Positions 1 to 6,262 of a stretch of DNA of 9,834 nucleotides are shown piece after piece (the stretch's first letter is position 1; each line of letters starts with the position of its first letter). The stretch spans positions 1 through 9,834 of the forward strand of contig JALHUB010000153.1 of NCBI GenBank assembly GCA_022865685.1. The letters run 5' to 3'. The notes under the pieces are model-generated. The model saw only the letters and a list, made by a program, of their open reading frames with translations. It made no database searches and was not told the origin of the DNA. Both the position numbers and the translations under genes were made by a program. Source of the stretch: Dehalococcoidia bacterium. GTDB lineage: Bacteria; Chloroflexota; Dehalococcoidia; DSTF01; JALHUB01.

Positions 1-415
1 TCCCCATGGCGTATTTCCTGCCCCTCTTGATGTACTTGTCGGTCAGCTTCGCCTTGCAACGGATGGTGTCTCCCGGCCTCACAGGGACGCCGAACTCCAG
101 CTTCTGCCCCGGGTTGATCGCCCCCGGCATCTTTATCCATATATCGGGTGGGGTGGTCGCGAAGACTATGGGGACCACGATGGTGGAGGGAGCGATTATC
201 CCTCCGAACTGCGAATCCTTTGCGGCTTCCTCGTCACAGAACACCGGGTTGCAATCCTCGGTACCCTCGACATACTTCGCTATCCTTTCCGCGGTGACGG
301 TGAAGGGCATCGTCTCGTACTCCTCACCGACCTCCAGTTCGTCCCAGCTCCGCTGCTGCTTGTCGTGCAGGAAGAAATCCCTCTCGAACCATTCCGGTAG
401 CTTTTCCTCCGGCAT
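1..415 (-). CDS. MaoC/FAS1-like dehydratase, N-terminal part (runs off window)
   Basis: The first 138 residues are visible; the 3' end lies beyond position 1. The ATG at 415-413 is preceded by a good ribosome site (GGGAG, then AAGGGCT) and opens with MPEEKLPEWFERDFF. Residues about 25-135 look like the N-terminal hotdog domain of MaoC-type dehydratases: an ELEVGEEYET segment, then a variant of the hydratase motif at 51-61 (GTEDCNPVFCD), then QFGGIIAPSTIVVP at 69-82, and PVRPGDTIRCKAKLTDKY near 111-128. The usual His of the D-x-N-P-x-H hydratase motif is Phe here, as is common in the FAS1-like N-terminal dehydratase domain, where the active half is often a second hotdog domain or partner protein. 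Members of the family hydrate enoyl-CoA or dehydrate hydroxyacyl-CoA thioesters. The substrate is unknown. Its link to the oxidoreductase operon upstream is only by orientation, with 368 bases between them. Confidence 0.82.
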   Translation of the reverse strand, partial: MPEEKLPEWFERDFFLHDKQQRSWDELEVGEEYETMPFTVTAERIAKYVEGTEDCNPVFCDEEAAKDSQFGGIIAPSTIVVPIVFATTPPDIWIKMPGAINPGQKLEFGVPVRPGDTIRCKAKLTDKYIKRGRKYAMG

Positions 416-783
416 AGCCCTTCTCCCTTTCGGCCTGACCCGGAATCTCTTTTCCATCGAAGATAGGAAGCTGCTTTCAGATGGGAACAGGATAGCAGGT
501 GACGTAATTGCGGGTCAAAGTACCGCGAGAAGTGGGAGCCTCGCAAGTCAGGTACTCGCCCAACCCTTCGGCATCATCTGCTTCTGTGTTGATGCCCACG
601 GTGCAGACGCCGTACAATCCGGTAGTCAGATGTCATGCGGGCAAGACCGCAGGATTCGTCCTCGCAGAGCGCCATCTTAGTAACCCCCTGAAAGCCATAA
701 GCAGACAGCCAACTCAGTTTTCCAGTTTTTGTTTTTCCCTAATATCTAGAAAACTGGAAAACTGGCGACGCTTCGGTGATTCC
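416..783. other. Gene-poor stretch with possible decayed reading frames
   Basis: No convincing gene is seen here. On the minus strand an ATG at 675-673 follows a purine-rich AGGGGG nine bases upstream and reads 33 codons (MALCEDESCGLARMTSDYRI, then a basic tail) before a stop. A second minus frame (617-477) reads LYGVCTVGINTEADDAEGLG and continues to a stop at 479-477, but has no ATG and a TGA just upstream. The two could be halves of one small frameshifted gene, or chance. The perfect inverted repeat at 715-764 also lies here. Confidence 0.3.
715..764. repeat. Perfect 15-bp inverted repeat, AT-rich
   Basis: The left arm 715-729 (CAGTTTTCCAGTTTT) is the exact reverse complement of 750-764, with a 20-base loop. 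Each arm itself holds a short tandem repeat (AGTTTTCC AGTTTT). It lies 20 bases after the stop of the subunit-3 gene on the minus strand, so it could act as a transcription terminator or a transcript-end hairpin, although no T-tract follows on that strand. Arms built from tandem half-sites could also be a protein-binding site. The AT-richness contrasts with the GC-rich surroundings. Confidence 0.7.
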
Positions 784-1230
784 CTACGCCCTCCGGCGTG
801 CCCGCAGTTTCTCGAGCAGCTCCGCATCGGTCGCTTCGACGTCAAACCCCTCCGGGAAAGGGGGGCGTGGCGGTTCGCCGATGCCTTCCAGGACCCGCGG
901 GTGCTGGTAGTAGGCCGGGTAGAGGTACAACAAGATGCCCATTATGAGCATGGGGTCAAGCTGGGCTTCGACTACCTTTACCGCGGCTTGCGGCGCCATT
1001 CCCGGGAGGCCCTCCGGGTGCTGGGAAAGAGTCGTCTCTCGCAGTGCCTGCACTGCCGCCTCCACCGGCGGGCCGAGCAGAGGATCGGCCTGGAGCGCGG
1101 TGGCCACGGCGGCTGAAAGGCCCAGGGCGCCTGCGCCTGGAAGGTCTCCCGACGCGCTCGGCGGAATCAGGAGGTCCAGGAGAGTCTTCATGAAGTGGAG
1201 GTCGTTTAGGGCCGCAGGTGTTTCGGTCAT
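784..1230 (-). CDS. Gluconate 2-dehydrogenase subunit 3-like small subunit
   Basis: This 148-residue protein matches the small (gamma) subunit family of flavin-dependent sugar and alcohol dehydrogenases. The diagnostic part is the N-terminal LLDLLIPPSASGDLPGAGALG at about 18-37, where the family has its L-I-P-x-D-x-x-P-G-A-x-x-x-G pattern. The ATG at 1230-1228 comes two bases after the TAG (1235-1233) of the GMC gene, with no strong ribosome site, so it is probably translated by coupling to it. In characterised complexes this subunit stabilises or chaperones the catalytic subunit and often carries a Tat signal that exports both. Here the N-terminus (MTETPAALNDLHFMKT) has no twin-arginine or hydrophobic signal, so the complex is inferred to stay in the cytoplasm. 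The C-terminus is basic (LRARRRA). Confidence 0.8.
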   Translation of the reverse strand: MTETPAALNDLHFMKTLLDLLIPPSASGDLPGAGALGLSAAVATALQADPLLGPPVEAAVQALRETTLSQHPEGLPGMAPQAAVKVVEAQLDPMLIMGILLYLYPAYYQHPRVLEGIGEPPRPPFPEGFDVEATDAELLEKLRARRRA

Positions 1231-1232
1231 GC

Positions 1233-2837
1233 CTAATCGAAGAGTGTTTCCATCTTCTGCTTGATGCTATCTGCCACGTAGAGCGCGAACGCCTGAATCG
1301 TCGAGGTGGGGTTGACCGCCCCGTCGGTCACGAAGACGCTGCCATCCACGATGAAGAGGTTCCTCACGTCGTGCGCCTGCCCCCACTCGTTGACCACCGA
1401 GGTCCTCGGGTCCCGGCCCATCCGGGCCGTCCCCATCAGGTGCCAGCCCGCCTCGCGCATCAGTGGCTCCGCAACTGTCTCAACCGCGCCCGCGGCCATC
1501 AGTGCCTCCTTTGCCCGCTCAACCGCGTGCGCCAGCATCTTCCGGCTGTTCTCGCTTAGCCGATAGGTGACCTTCGGGGCCGGGATCTTGTGGGCGTCCG
1601 TCAGTTCCGGGTCGAGGGTGACGGTGTTGGTTTCGTCCGGCAGATCCTCGGTGATGCAGAGCAGCATCCCTGCGTGGTCGTAGAGCCGGGCGAACGCCCG
1701 GTGGTGGTCCTCGCCCCAAGGAACGAGACCGTGGAGCGTTCCCCACAGCGCAGTCTGTGCCGGGCCAACACTCCGTATCGCCTCGAACGAGTACCCCCGC
1801 ACGAACCCCCGCGAACGGTCGGTCCGGTAGAACTCGTGGCTCCAGAACAAGCAGCCAGTGGGGCCGCGGCGGCCCTGGAGCGGTTCCTCGAAAATACCCA
1901 TGACCACGGCATACGGGTGGAGCATCAGATTCTTGCCCACAAGACTGCTGCTGTTGGCCAGCCCCTCGGGGTGTTGCCTGCTCCTGGAGTTAAGCAGCAA
2001 CCGCGGCGTGCCGACGCCGTTGCACGCCAGAACCACGATCTCGGCCTTCTGCTCCTGCAGTTGGCCCTCCGCGTCGTAATACAGGACCCCGTCGGCCATC
2101 CCGTCCGCCCGCACTGTGATCTCACGCACGCGGCAGCCGGTGCGCACCTGCACGCCCTTCCGTTGAGCCGCCGGCCAGTAAGTGATGTCTGTGCTGGCCT
2201 TGGCACCCTGCGCGCAACCGCTGAGGCAGGAACCAACGTTGATGCACGCCGCTCGCCCCTCATATTCCTGCGACAGGACGGCGCTATCCGACGGCCACCA
2301 GTGCCAGCCGAGTCTCTCGAAGCCGGAGGCGAGAGTGTTCCCTACCCTGCCGAGCGGTAGCGGCTGCAGCGGCGGTTCGTGGTACGGGTACGCGGGGTCG
2401 CCCGCCAGCCCCGAGACGCCCATCATCCGGTCGTTCAGCGCGAAGTAGGGTTCGAGGGTCCGGTAGTCGATCGGCCAGTCCGCACCGACTCCGTCCTCGG
2501 TCTTCACCCGAAAGTCGCCGGGCGTGAGCCGGGGGAAATGCGCCGCCCACAGGATGGTGCTCCCCCCCACGGCGTTGAACATTAGCGGCGAGATGTCGGA
2601 GTCCTGCTCGTTCACCGGGTAGTCGGCGGGCAGCCTGCGCACGTTCGGGCTGGTTGAGAACTCCCTCATCCCGCGAGCTTCCCAGTCCAGCCCGTTGCTC
2701 GGGTAGTCCTGTTGCTTCATCCATGGGCCCTGCTCGAGGCACAGGACACTCATGCCGGTGTCGGCGATGCGCCAGGCGAAAGCCGCCCCCGAAGCACCCG
2801 CTCCGATCACCAGCACACCCACCGGCTCGTTCAGCAT
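1233..2837 (-). CDS. GMC-family FAD-dependent oxidoreductase (dehydrogenase alpha subunit-like)
   Basis: This is a full-length 534-residue GMC flavoprotein. Residues 8-19 hold the Rossmann FAD-binding site (VLVIGAGASGAA), followed by the acidic E35 expected to bind the ribose. GGSTILWAA at 91-99 is the conserved flavin-contact loop. The C-terminal domain has GWHLMGTARMG at 464-474 and FIVDGSVFVTDGAVNPTSTI at 495-514; H466 and N509 are the expected catalytic His/Asn pair that removes hydride from an alcohol. C198, C204 and C208 form C-x5-C-x3-C, the spacing of the 3Fe-4S site in bacterial FAD-glucose dehydrogenase alpha subunits. Together with the subunit-3 gene directly downstream this points to a gluconate/sorbose/glucose dehydrogenase-type complex oxidising a polyol, sugar or other alcohol. 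No cytochrome c subunit gene is present nearby, so the electron acceptor is unknown. The ATG at 2837 has a modest ribosome site (AGGATGG). Confidence 0.9.
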   Translation of the reverse strand: MLNEPVGVLVIGAGASGAAFAWRIADTGMSVLCLEQGPWMKQQDYPSNGLDWEARGMREFSTSPNVRRLPADYPVNEQDSDISPLMFNAVGGSTILWAAHFPRLTPGDFRVKTEDGVGADWPIDYRTLEPYFALNDRMMGVSGLAGDPAYPYHEPPLQPLPLGRVGNTLASGFERLGWHWWPSDSAVLSQEYEGRAACINVGSCLSGCAQGAKASTDITYWPAAQRKGVQVRTGCRVREITVRADGMADGVLYYDAEGQLQEQKAEIVVLACNGVGTPRLLLNSRSRQHPEGLANSSSLVGKNLMLHPYAVVMGIFEEPLQGRRGPTGCLFWSHEFYRTDRSRGFVRGYSFEAIRSVGPAQTALWGTLHGLVPWGEDHHRAFARLYDHAGMLLCITEDLPDETNTVTLDPELTDAHKIPAPKVTYRLSENSRKMLAHAVERAKEALMAAGAVETVAEPLMREAGWHLMGTARMGRDPRTSVVNEWGQAHDVRNLFIVDGSVFVTDGAVNPTSTIQAFALYVADSIKQKMETLFD

Positions 2838-2875
2838 GGCGCCATCCTATAGCAGACCGTTTGGTTTATGCTTGC

Positions 2876-3076
2876 TCATCTATCCAGTATTCGGTGCCCA
2901 TCCAGTAGAGAGGCCCGACGAACGACGCAGGCACACTCTCGTTCGGAAGAATCCTGCTTCGCCGGGGGCCTAGGGTCTGTCCCACACTTTGGGCGGGCTC
3001 GCGTTAGGGCTGCGCCACACCCGTCACAGAACGATGCGGTCTCGCGGTTCTCGTGGCCAGAGGAAGGGCACCGCAT
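2876..3076 (-). pseudogene. Degenerate zinc-ribbon remnant (cyclase-type N-terminus)
   Basis: The 66-codon frame begins MRCPSSGHENRETASFCDGC and continues GAALTRARPKCGT. This strongly resembles the paired zinc ribbons (C-P-x-C-G-x-E-N-…-F-C-x-x-C-G-A-x-L-…-C-P-x-C-G-T) that start many class III adenylate/guanylate cyclases with AAA/TPR domains and related multi-domain proteins. Two expected cysteines are lost (Ser at 6 and Arg at 28), and after residue 33 the second ribbon's F-C-x-x-C-G half and all later domains are missing. A GGGGAAGGG stretch precedes the ATG, so the original start may survive. It is read as the 5' stump of a deleted gene. An alternative is a short real protein with one intact half-ribbon, but the mutated cysteines argue against this. 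Confidence 0.6.
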
Positions 3077-3478
3077 AGCACCCCGCCCTTCCCCTGCGTC
3101 CCCTCGCAGGCTTTCGCGGATGGGGTGATCTTGCGTCAGACTAGGGGCAACGTCAAGTGCGACGAGATTTTCCGATTCGATAGGCCCCTGTAGGGTCCCA
3201 ATATCTCACACAGCCCGTCGGCTCAGACTGATGACTCACGCTCGGGATGCCGCGGTTTGAGCAGGGGGACTGCGATCAGGAACGGCCGATGGCGAAACTG
3301 CAGAGCATGTGCCTATCACGCAGAGGGTCGCGGGCTGCCCTCTACAGTACGGATGGGGTTTTTGGCACCCCACACCTACGCCGGCCTCTGGCTCCAGGCC
3401 GCCGGCGAGTACAGGGACAAGGGCGGCATGCCCCGCCGCGCCTCGTCGACGGTGTCGAGGAGGGTGTCGGCCTCCACG
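3077..3478. other. Intergenic stretch without a recognisable gene
   Basis: Both strands were read and no frame resembles a known protein. Short stem-loops are present: AGAGGG 3322-3327 with CCCTCT 3338-3343, and GGCGG 3422-3426 with CCGCC 3433-3437. The second lies 42 bases past the stop of the alkylsulfatase-like gene, on its downstream side, and could end that transcript, but it has no T-tract. Given the zinc-ribbon stump next to it, this stretch may be debris of a deleted gene. Confidence 0.4.
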
Positions 3479-4960
3479 TCATTCGCCCGCCTTCGCCCTC
3501 GACTCCCGCTCAGCGAAACCGAATACCCCCTTGGTCATCGTTGCCGTCTCCTCGGAGTTCCTCGTCCCGTAGACCTCCGCACGCAGCTCGTGCACCCTCC
3601 GGTTGTCGGGCTCGGCGGCCGCTGCCCACTCAATTACGAGGCAACTGAGGCGCAGATTCCCCTGCTCCATCAAGCTGCGGGCCCGCTCTATCAGGGCGGG
3701 TACACCGCCTGCCAGCGCGGCTATTTCCGCCCCCTGTTCTGCCTCCGGCGCCGGCTTCAAATGGGACGGGTTGAAGTCGTACCAGCCGCCGTACAGCCGC
3801 CAGATGTTTCTCACTACATACTCCGGCTCATCATAAACAGTCTGGAGGAAGGGACGATCCTTGAGCTGTTCCGGTGGCTTGACGGTGTGGATGATGGTGT
3901 CGAGGGTTGCCCCTTCGTTCATCAACGCCACCGTCTGATCATGTAGCGACTGCAGAAACTCCGCCGTGTCGAGCAGGATCTGGCGCACCCTGTCCTGCCC
4001 CACGACGATGATCCCGTGCCCAGGCGATAGCACCTCCGCGTTAAGCTCCGCCATCTTGCGCAGCGCCTGCACCCACTCGGCGCAGTAGCGCTGCACCTTC
4101 TGTGGGTTGCCGGCATTTGGCACCGCCCAGATGATAAGGTCGCCGGAGCAGAGCACCTTGCGCTGCGGCACCCACACCCATGTATGGTCATCTGTCTCAC
4201 CCCGTGCGTGATACAACTCAAAGGAGGTGTCGCCGACGGTGAGCACAGTTGACTTGTCATAGGTGGTATCGGGGTAAACGTAGGAGGTCGGCCAGTCAAC
4301 CGCCGCGCCTAACTGCCGGCTGTTGATCACCCCGTTGTATCCGGCAGTCAGCTTATAGCGATCAAAACGGGCCGCTATCGCCTCGTGCCCGACGACACGC
4401 GGTTGTTCCCATCCTTTTCCCTTGGCCTCTTCGGCGAACGGTGGCACTCCGAACACGTGGTCAACGTGGCCATGCGTGTAGACTGCGGTATGAAGACGAG
4501 ACTCTGACCACTTACGGATCGCCTCGTGCACCGCTGCCGGCGACGGTATGGCGAAGGAGCCGGTGTCAATCAGGACGAGGCCTTGATCCGTCTCAAAGGC
4601 AGTCACGTTGCTGAAAGACTTGTAGAATAACGTCCGGTCGGCTATCTCCTCAATGTCATCGACGACTTCGAATGGATGATGCTGGTAGGTTGTGGTCTGG
4701 CCAGTCCAAAGCTTCTCCGCCAGATCTCTTACCAGACCTTTGCCGACCGGCGGTCCCGGAACGAAGGGCTGTGCTGTCGCGAACGCTGGTGCGGCTTGTG
4801 CTGCTTCCCTTGTCGCCTTCGCCGCGTCCTTCTCTTCCGTACACGCCATCAGCCCGACGCTCGCCGCCCCAATAGCGACCACGCCTGCCTGCAAGAGCTT
4901 CCGTCGCGAGAGCCGGTTTCGCATTAGCTTCTGGCTTTCAGACGCGGATTCCGCTTGCAT
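3479..4960 (-). CDS. MBL-fold alkylsulfatase-like hydrolase, Tat lipoprotein
   Basis: The start chosen is the ATG at 4960-4958, because AAAGGAGA lies just upstream at optimal spacing; the same frame stays open to an ATG at 5071, but that one lacks a ribosome site. This gives 493 residues. Residues 17-40 form a twin-arginine leader (LSRRKLLQ) ending in a lipobox (LMAC, C40), so the protein is predicted to be exported folded and lipid-anchored. The metallo-beta-lactamase core has THGHVDH at 162-168 (H163, H165, D167, H168 as zinc ligands) and SPGHG near 312-316. IWRLYGGWYDFNPSHLKP at about 386-403 is the hallmark of the alkylsulfatase dimerisation domain of SdsA1/BDS1-type (type III) sulfatases. 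Those enzymes are about 650 residues and end in an SCP2-like domain that binds the alkyl chain; this protein stops after the dimerisation domain. It likely hydrolyses a sulfate ester or other ester, but the substrate cannot be inferred. Confidence 0.85.
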   Translation of the reverse strand: MQAESASESQKLMRNRLSRRKLLQAGVVAIGAASVGLMACTEEKDAAKATREAAQAAPAFATAQPFVPGPPVGKGLVRDLAEKLWTGQTTTYQHHPFEVVDDIEEIADRTLFYKSFSNVTAFETDQGLVLIDTGSFAIPSPAAVHEAIRKWSESRLHTAVYTHGHVDHVFGVPPFAEEAKGKGWEQPRVVGHEAIAARFDRYKLTAGYNGVINSRQLGAAVDWPTSYVYPDTTYDKSTVLTVGDTSFELYHARGETDDHTWVWVPQRKVLCSGDLIIWAVPNAGNPQKVQRYCAEWVQALRKMAELNAEVLSPGHGIIVVGQDRVRQILLDTAEFLQSLHDQTVALMNEGATLDTIIHTVKPPEQLKDRPFLQTVYDEPEYVVRNIWRLYGGWYDFNPSHLKPAPEAEQGAEIAALAGGVPALIERARSLMEQGNLRLSCLVIEWAAAAEPDNRRVHELRAEVYGTRNSEETATMTKGVFGFAERESRAKAGE

Positions 4961-5009
4961 CGGTTTCTCCTTTCGGCTAGCTGACGTCGCCGCCATAGAG
5001 TTGTCGTCG

Positions 5010-5040
5010 AGCATACGGCCCACCTTGGGGGTCGTGTCAA
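5010..5040 (-). promoter_or_regulatory. Candidate promoter of the alkylsulfatase-like gene
   Basis: On the minus strand a TTGACA (5040-5035) is followed 19 bases later by TATGCT (5015-5010). Transcription would begin near 5003, about 43 bases before the ATG at 4960 and its ribosome site. The spacing is longer than ideal, so this is a candidate only. It supports the 4960 start, because the ATG at 5071 would lie upstream of this promoter. Confidence 0.35.
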
Positions 5041-5071
5041 TGGCCCCGCCGCCTGAGGCCCGGTGCCCCAT

Positions 5072-5407
5072 TCAGGGCATAGCTTGAGACAGCCCCTGAA
5101 CCAACTCGCCCACCAAGGCGATAGCGCAGAAGACCAAGACAATGAGCGGAAGAAACACCAGTACCGCCCGCTCGCCGCGGCGGGCGACGGCGACGGCTGC
5201 GGTTACGCCCGCGAGCGCGCCGACCAGGAGCCCGATGAAGCCCACCCGTGGGGACCACGGCAACCAGTGGTCCGAGGCTGCGAGAGCGACCCCCGGCAAC
5301 ACGAGCGCGGCGAACGGTATCAAGAGCCGAACCGACCACCAGCCAAGCGGCGTGCGAGGCAGCAGATGAGTCCTTGAGCGGCGATGGCGTGTCGGCGTGC
5401 TTTCCAC
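5072..5407 (-). CDS. Small three-helix membrane protein of unknown function
   Basis: This 111-residue protein is not recognised. A basic N-terminus (residues 1-20, rich in Arg and His) is followed by three hydrophobic segments: about 24-44 (SVRLLIPFAALVLPGVALAA), about 54-74 (PRVGFIGLLVGALAGVTAAVAV) and about 80-103 (AVLVFLPLIVLVFCAIALVG). The positive charges favour an N-in topology. The start used is GTG (5407-5405), which lacks a clear ribosome site, so the true start may differ by some codons. Its TGA (5074-5072) directly precedes the frame of the alkylsulfatase-like gene, whose preferred start is about 110 bases further on. Codon use and GC content match the neighbours. The hydrophobic pattern supports a real gene, but no function is suggested. 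Confidence 0.6.
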   Translation of the reverse strand: MESTPTRHRRSRTHLLPRTPLGWWSVRLLIPFAALVLPGVALAASDHWLPWSPRVGFIGLLVGALAGVTAAVAVARRGERAVLVFLPLIVLVFCAIALVGELVQGLSQAMP

Positions 5408-5485
5408 GCGACGACTATCTCTGCTGGCCCTCGTTGGCGCAAGAGCCTGACGACGCGAAACGGCTGGCGTACAAGGGCTGGCTGA

Positions 5486-5511
5486 CGGCGATGGGGATAC
5501 CCCTGTCGCCG
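5486..5511 (-). other. Hairpin downstream of tRNA-Lys
   Basis: CGGCGA (5486-5491) pairs with TCGCCG (5506-5511), and inside it GGGG (5493-5496) pairs with CCCC (5500-5503) around a three-base loop. It begins about 32 bases after the tRNA 3' end on the minus strand. It could stop or protect the tRNA transcript, but there is no T-tract, so a true intrinsic terminator is not claimed. Confidence 0.35.
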
Positions 5512-5542
5512 CACGCCCGCTTGACGATGGCGACGAGAGACC

Positions 5543-5617
5543 TGGAGGGCCGTGAGGGATTCGAACCCTCGACTCCCGGATTAAAAGTCCGGAGCTCTGC
5601 CGCTGAGCTAACGGCCC
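5543..5617 (-). tRNA. tRNA-Lys (anticodon UUU), CCA encoded
   Basis: On the minus strand the acceptor stem GGGCCGT pairs fully with ACGGCCC. The D arm is GCTC…GAGC, the anticodon stem CCGGA/TCCGG holds the loop CTTTTAA (anticodon TTT), and the T arm is GAGGG-TTCGAAT-CCCTC. The sequence ends T-CCA (5546-5543), so the CCA tail is encoded. The body is 72 bases with a small D loop. The discriminator base is U, while bacterial tRNA-Lys normally has A there, an oddity worth noting. All arms pair without mismatch, so the gene looks functional. Confidence 0.96.
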
Positions 5618-5624
5618 CTATCGC

Positions 5625-5654
5625 AATATAGAAGACCCTTTGAACGCCTGTCAA
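5625..5654 (-). promoter_or_regulatory. Promoter of tRNA-Lys
   Basis: On the minus strand a consensus TTGACA (5654-5649) is followed after 18 bases by TATATT (5630-5625). Transcription would begin only a few bases before the tRNA 5' end at 5617. The -35 box lies within the T-tract of the pyrE terminator, so the two signals share sequence. Confidence 0.7.
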
Positions 5655-5681
5655 ACAAGAAAGGCGGGCAGGATGCCCGCC
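5653..5681 (-). terminator. Rho-independent terminator of the lepB-pyrE operon
   Basis: The stem of GGCGGGCA (5681-5674 on the minus strand) with TGCCCGCC (5670-5663) is perfect over 8 bp with a 3-base loop. It is followed on the minus strand by TTTCTTGTTT (5662-5653). It lies 27 bases after the pyrE stop codon. Confidence 0.85.
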
Positions 5682-5707
5682 CTACGCGGTCGAAAGAAGA
5701 GAGGCCT

Positions 5708-6262
5708 CTACGTCTCCGTCAGCGGCACGCCCTCCCGACACAGCGGACACTCCGACGCATCGTACGACGGCACGACCAGCTCCAGACAGGCGAAGAACGG
5801 CAGGCCAAAGTCAACCTTCCCGCCCGTCCTGTCGACGAGCACGGCCACGCCCACAGGCTCGCCGCCGGCGCGTCGCACCGCGTCGATCACCTGGCGGATG
5901 CTGCCGCCCGTCGTCTGCACGTCGTCGACGATGAGGACGCGCTCGCCCGGGTTCACGCGAAAGCCGCGCAGGAAGCGACGCTCCTCACCTACCGTCTCGG
6001 CGAAAATGCCGCGCACGCCGAGCTGTCGCGCCACCTCGAAGCTGAGGATGACGCCGCCCGTCGTCGGGCCAGCCACGAGCTCGACGTTACTGCCTCGGAA
6101 GTGGTCGGCGATCAGCCCACAGAGGCGCTGCGTGTAGGCGGGATACTGGAGGACCTGGAACTTCTCGAAGTAGGTGCCCGAGTGGCGTCCCGACGTGAGC
6201 TTGAAGTGCCCCTCGAGGACGGCGCCGGCCTGACGCAGCATCTCCAGGAGCTCTTCACTCAA
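5708..6262 (-). CDS. pyrE: Orotate phosphoribosyltransferase
   Basis: PyrE joins orotate to PRPP to give orotidine monophosphate, the fifth step of pyrimidine synthesis, in the cytoplasm. The 184-residue protein has FKLTSGRHSGTYFEK at 20-34 (substrate and dimer-contact loop), VAGPTTGGVIL at 63-73, and the PRPP-binding signature VLIVDDVQTTGGS at 109-121. The K/R-rich loop expected near the active site is at 93-104 (EERRFLRGF). The C-terminus carries a CPLC pair (172-175), seen in some PyrE branches. The start is TTG at 6262-6260, with GGGGAA upstream; it overlaps the TGA of lepB (TTGA), so translation is probably coupled. A terminator follows at once, so lepB-pyrE form a two-gene operon. No other pyrimidine gene is nearby. 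Confidence 0.95.
   Translation of the reverse strand: MSEELLEMLRQAGAVLEGHFKLTSGRHSGTYFEKFQVLQYPAYTQRLCGLIADHFRGSNVELVAGPTTGGVILSFEVARQLGVRGIFAETVGEERRFLRGFRVNPGERVLIVDDVQTTGGSIRQVIDAVRRAGGEPVGVAVLVDRTGGKVDFGLPFFACLELVVPSYDASECPLCREGVPLTET

Noticed and set aside
6..680. Long plus-strand open frame
   Set aside because: Over 1-415 it is antisense to the dehydratase and its translation is Ser/Pro/Arg-rich with no family resemblance; the rest shows no recognisable domain.
1590..2360. 256-codon plus-strand open frame inside the GMC gene
   Set aside because: Antisense shadow of a gene with strong motifs; its own translation shows no domain.
3422..3437. Terminator after the alkylsulfatase-like gene
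   Set aside because: Only a 5-bp stem with no T-tract; left as a note in the intergenic entry.
3257..3946. 229-codon plus-strand open frame
   Set aside because: Its second half is antisense to the dimerisation and C-terminal part of the alkylsulfatase-like gene, and its first half has no recognisable feature.
4961..5071. N-terminal extension of the alkylsulfatase-like protein to ATG 5071
   Set aside because: The ATG touches the stop of the upstream gene and has no ribosome site, while ATG 4960 has AAAGGAGA and is followed by a normal-length Tat leader.
5415..5654. 79-codon minus-strand frame reading through the tRNA
   Set aside because: It passes through tRNA-Lys; the familiar-looking peptide in it is translated tRNA sequence.
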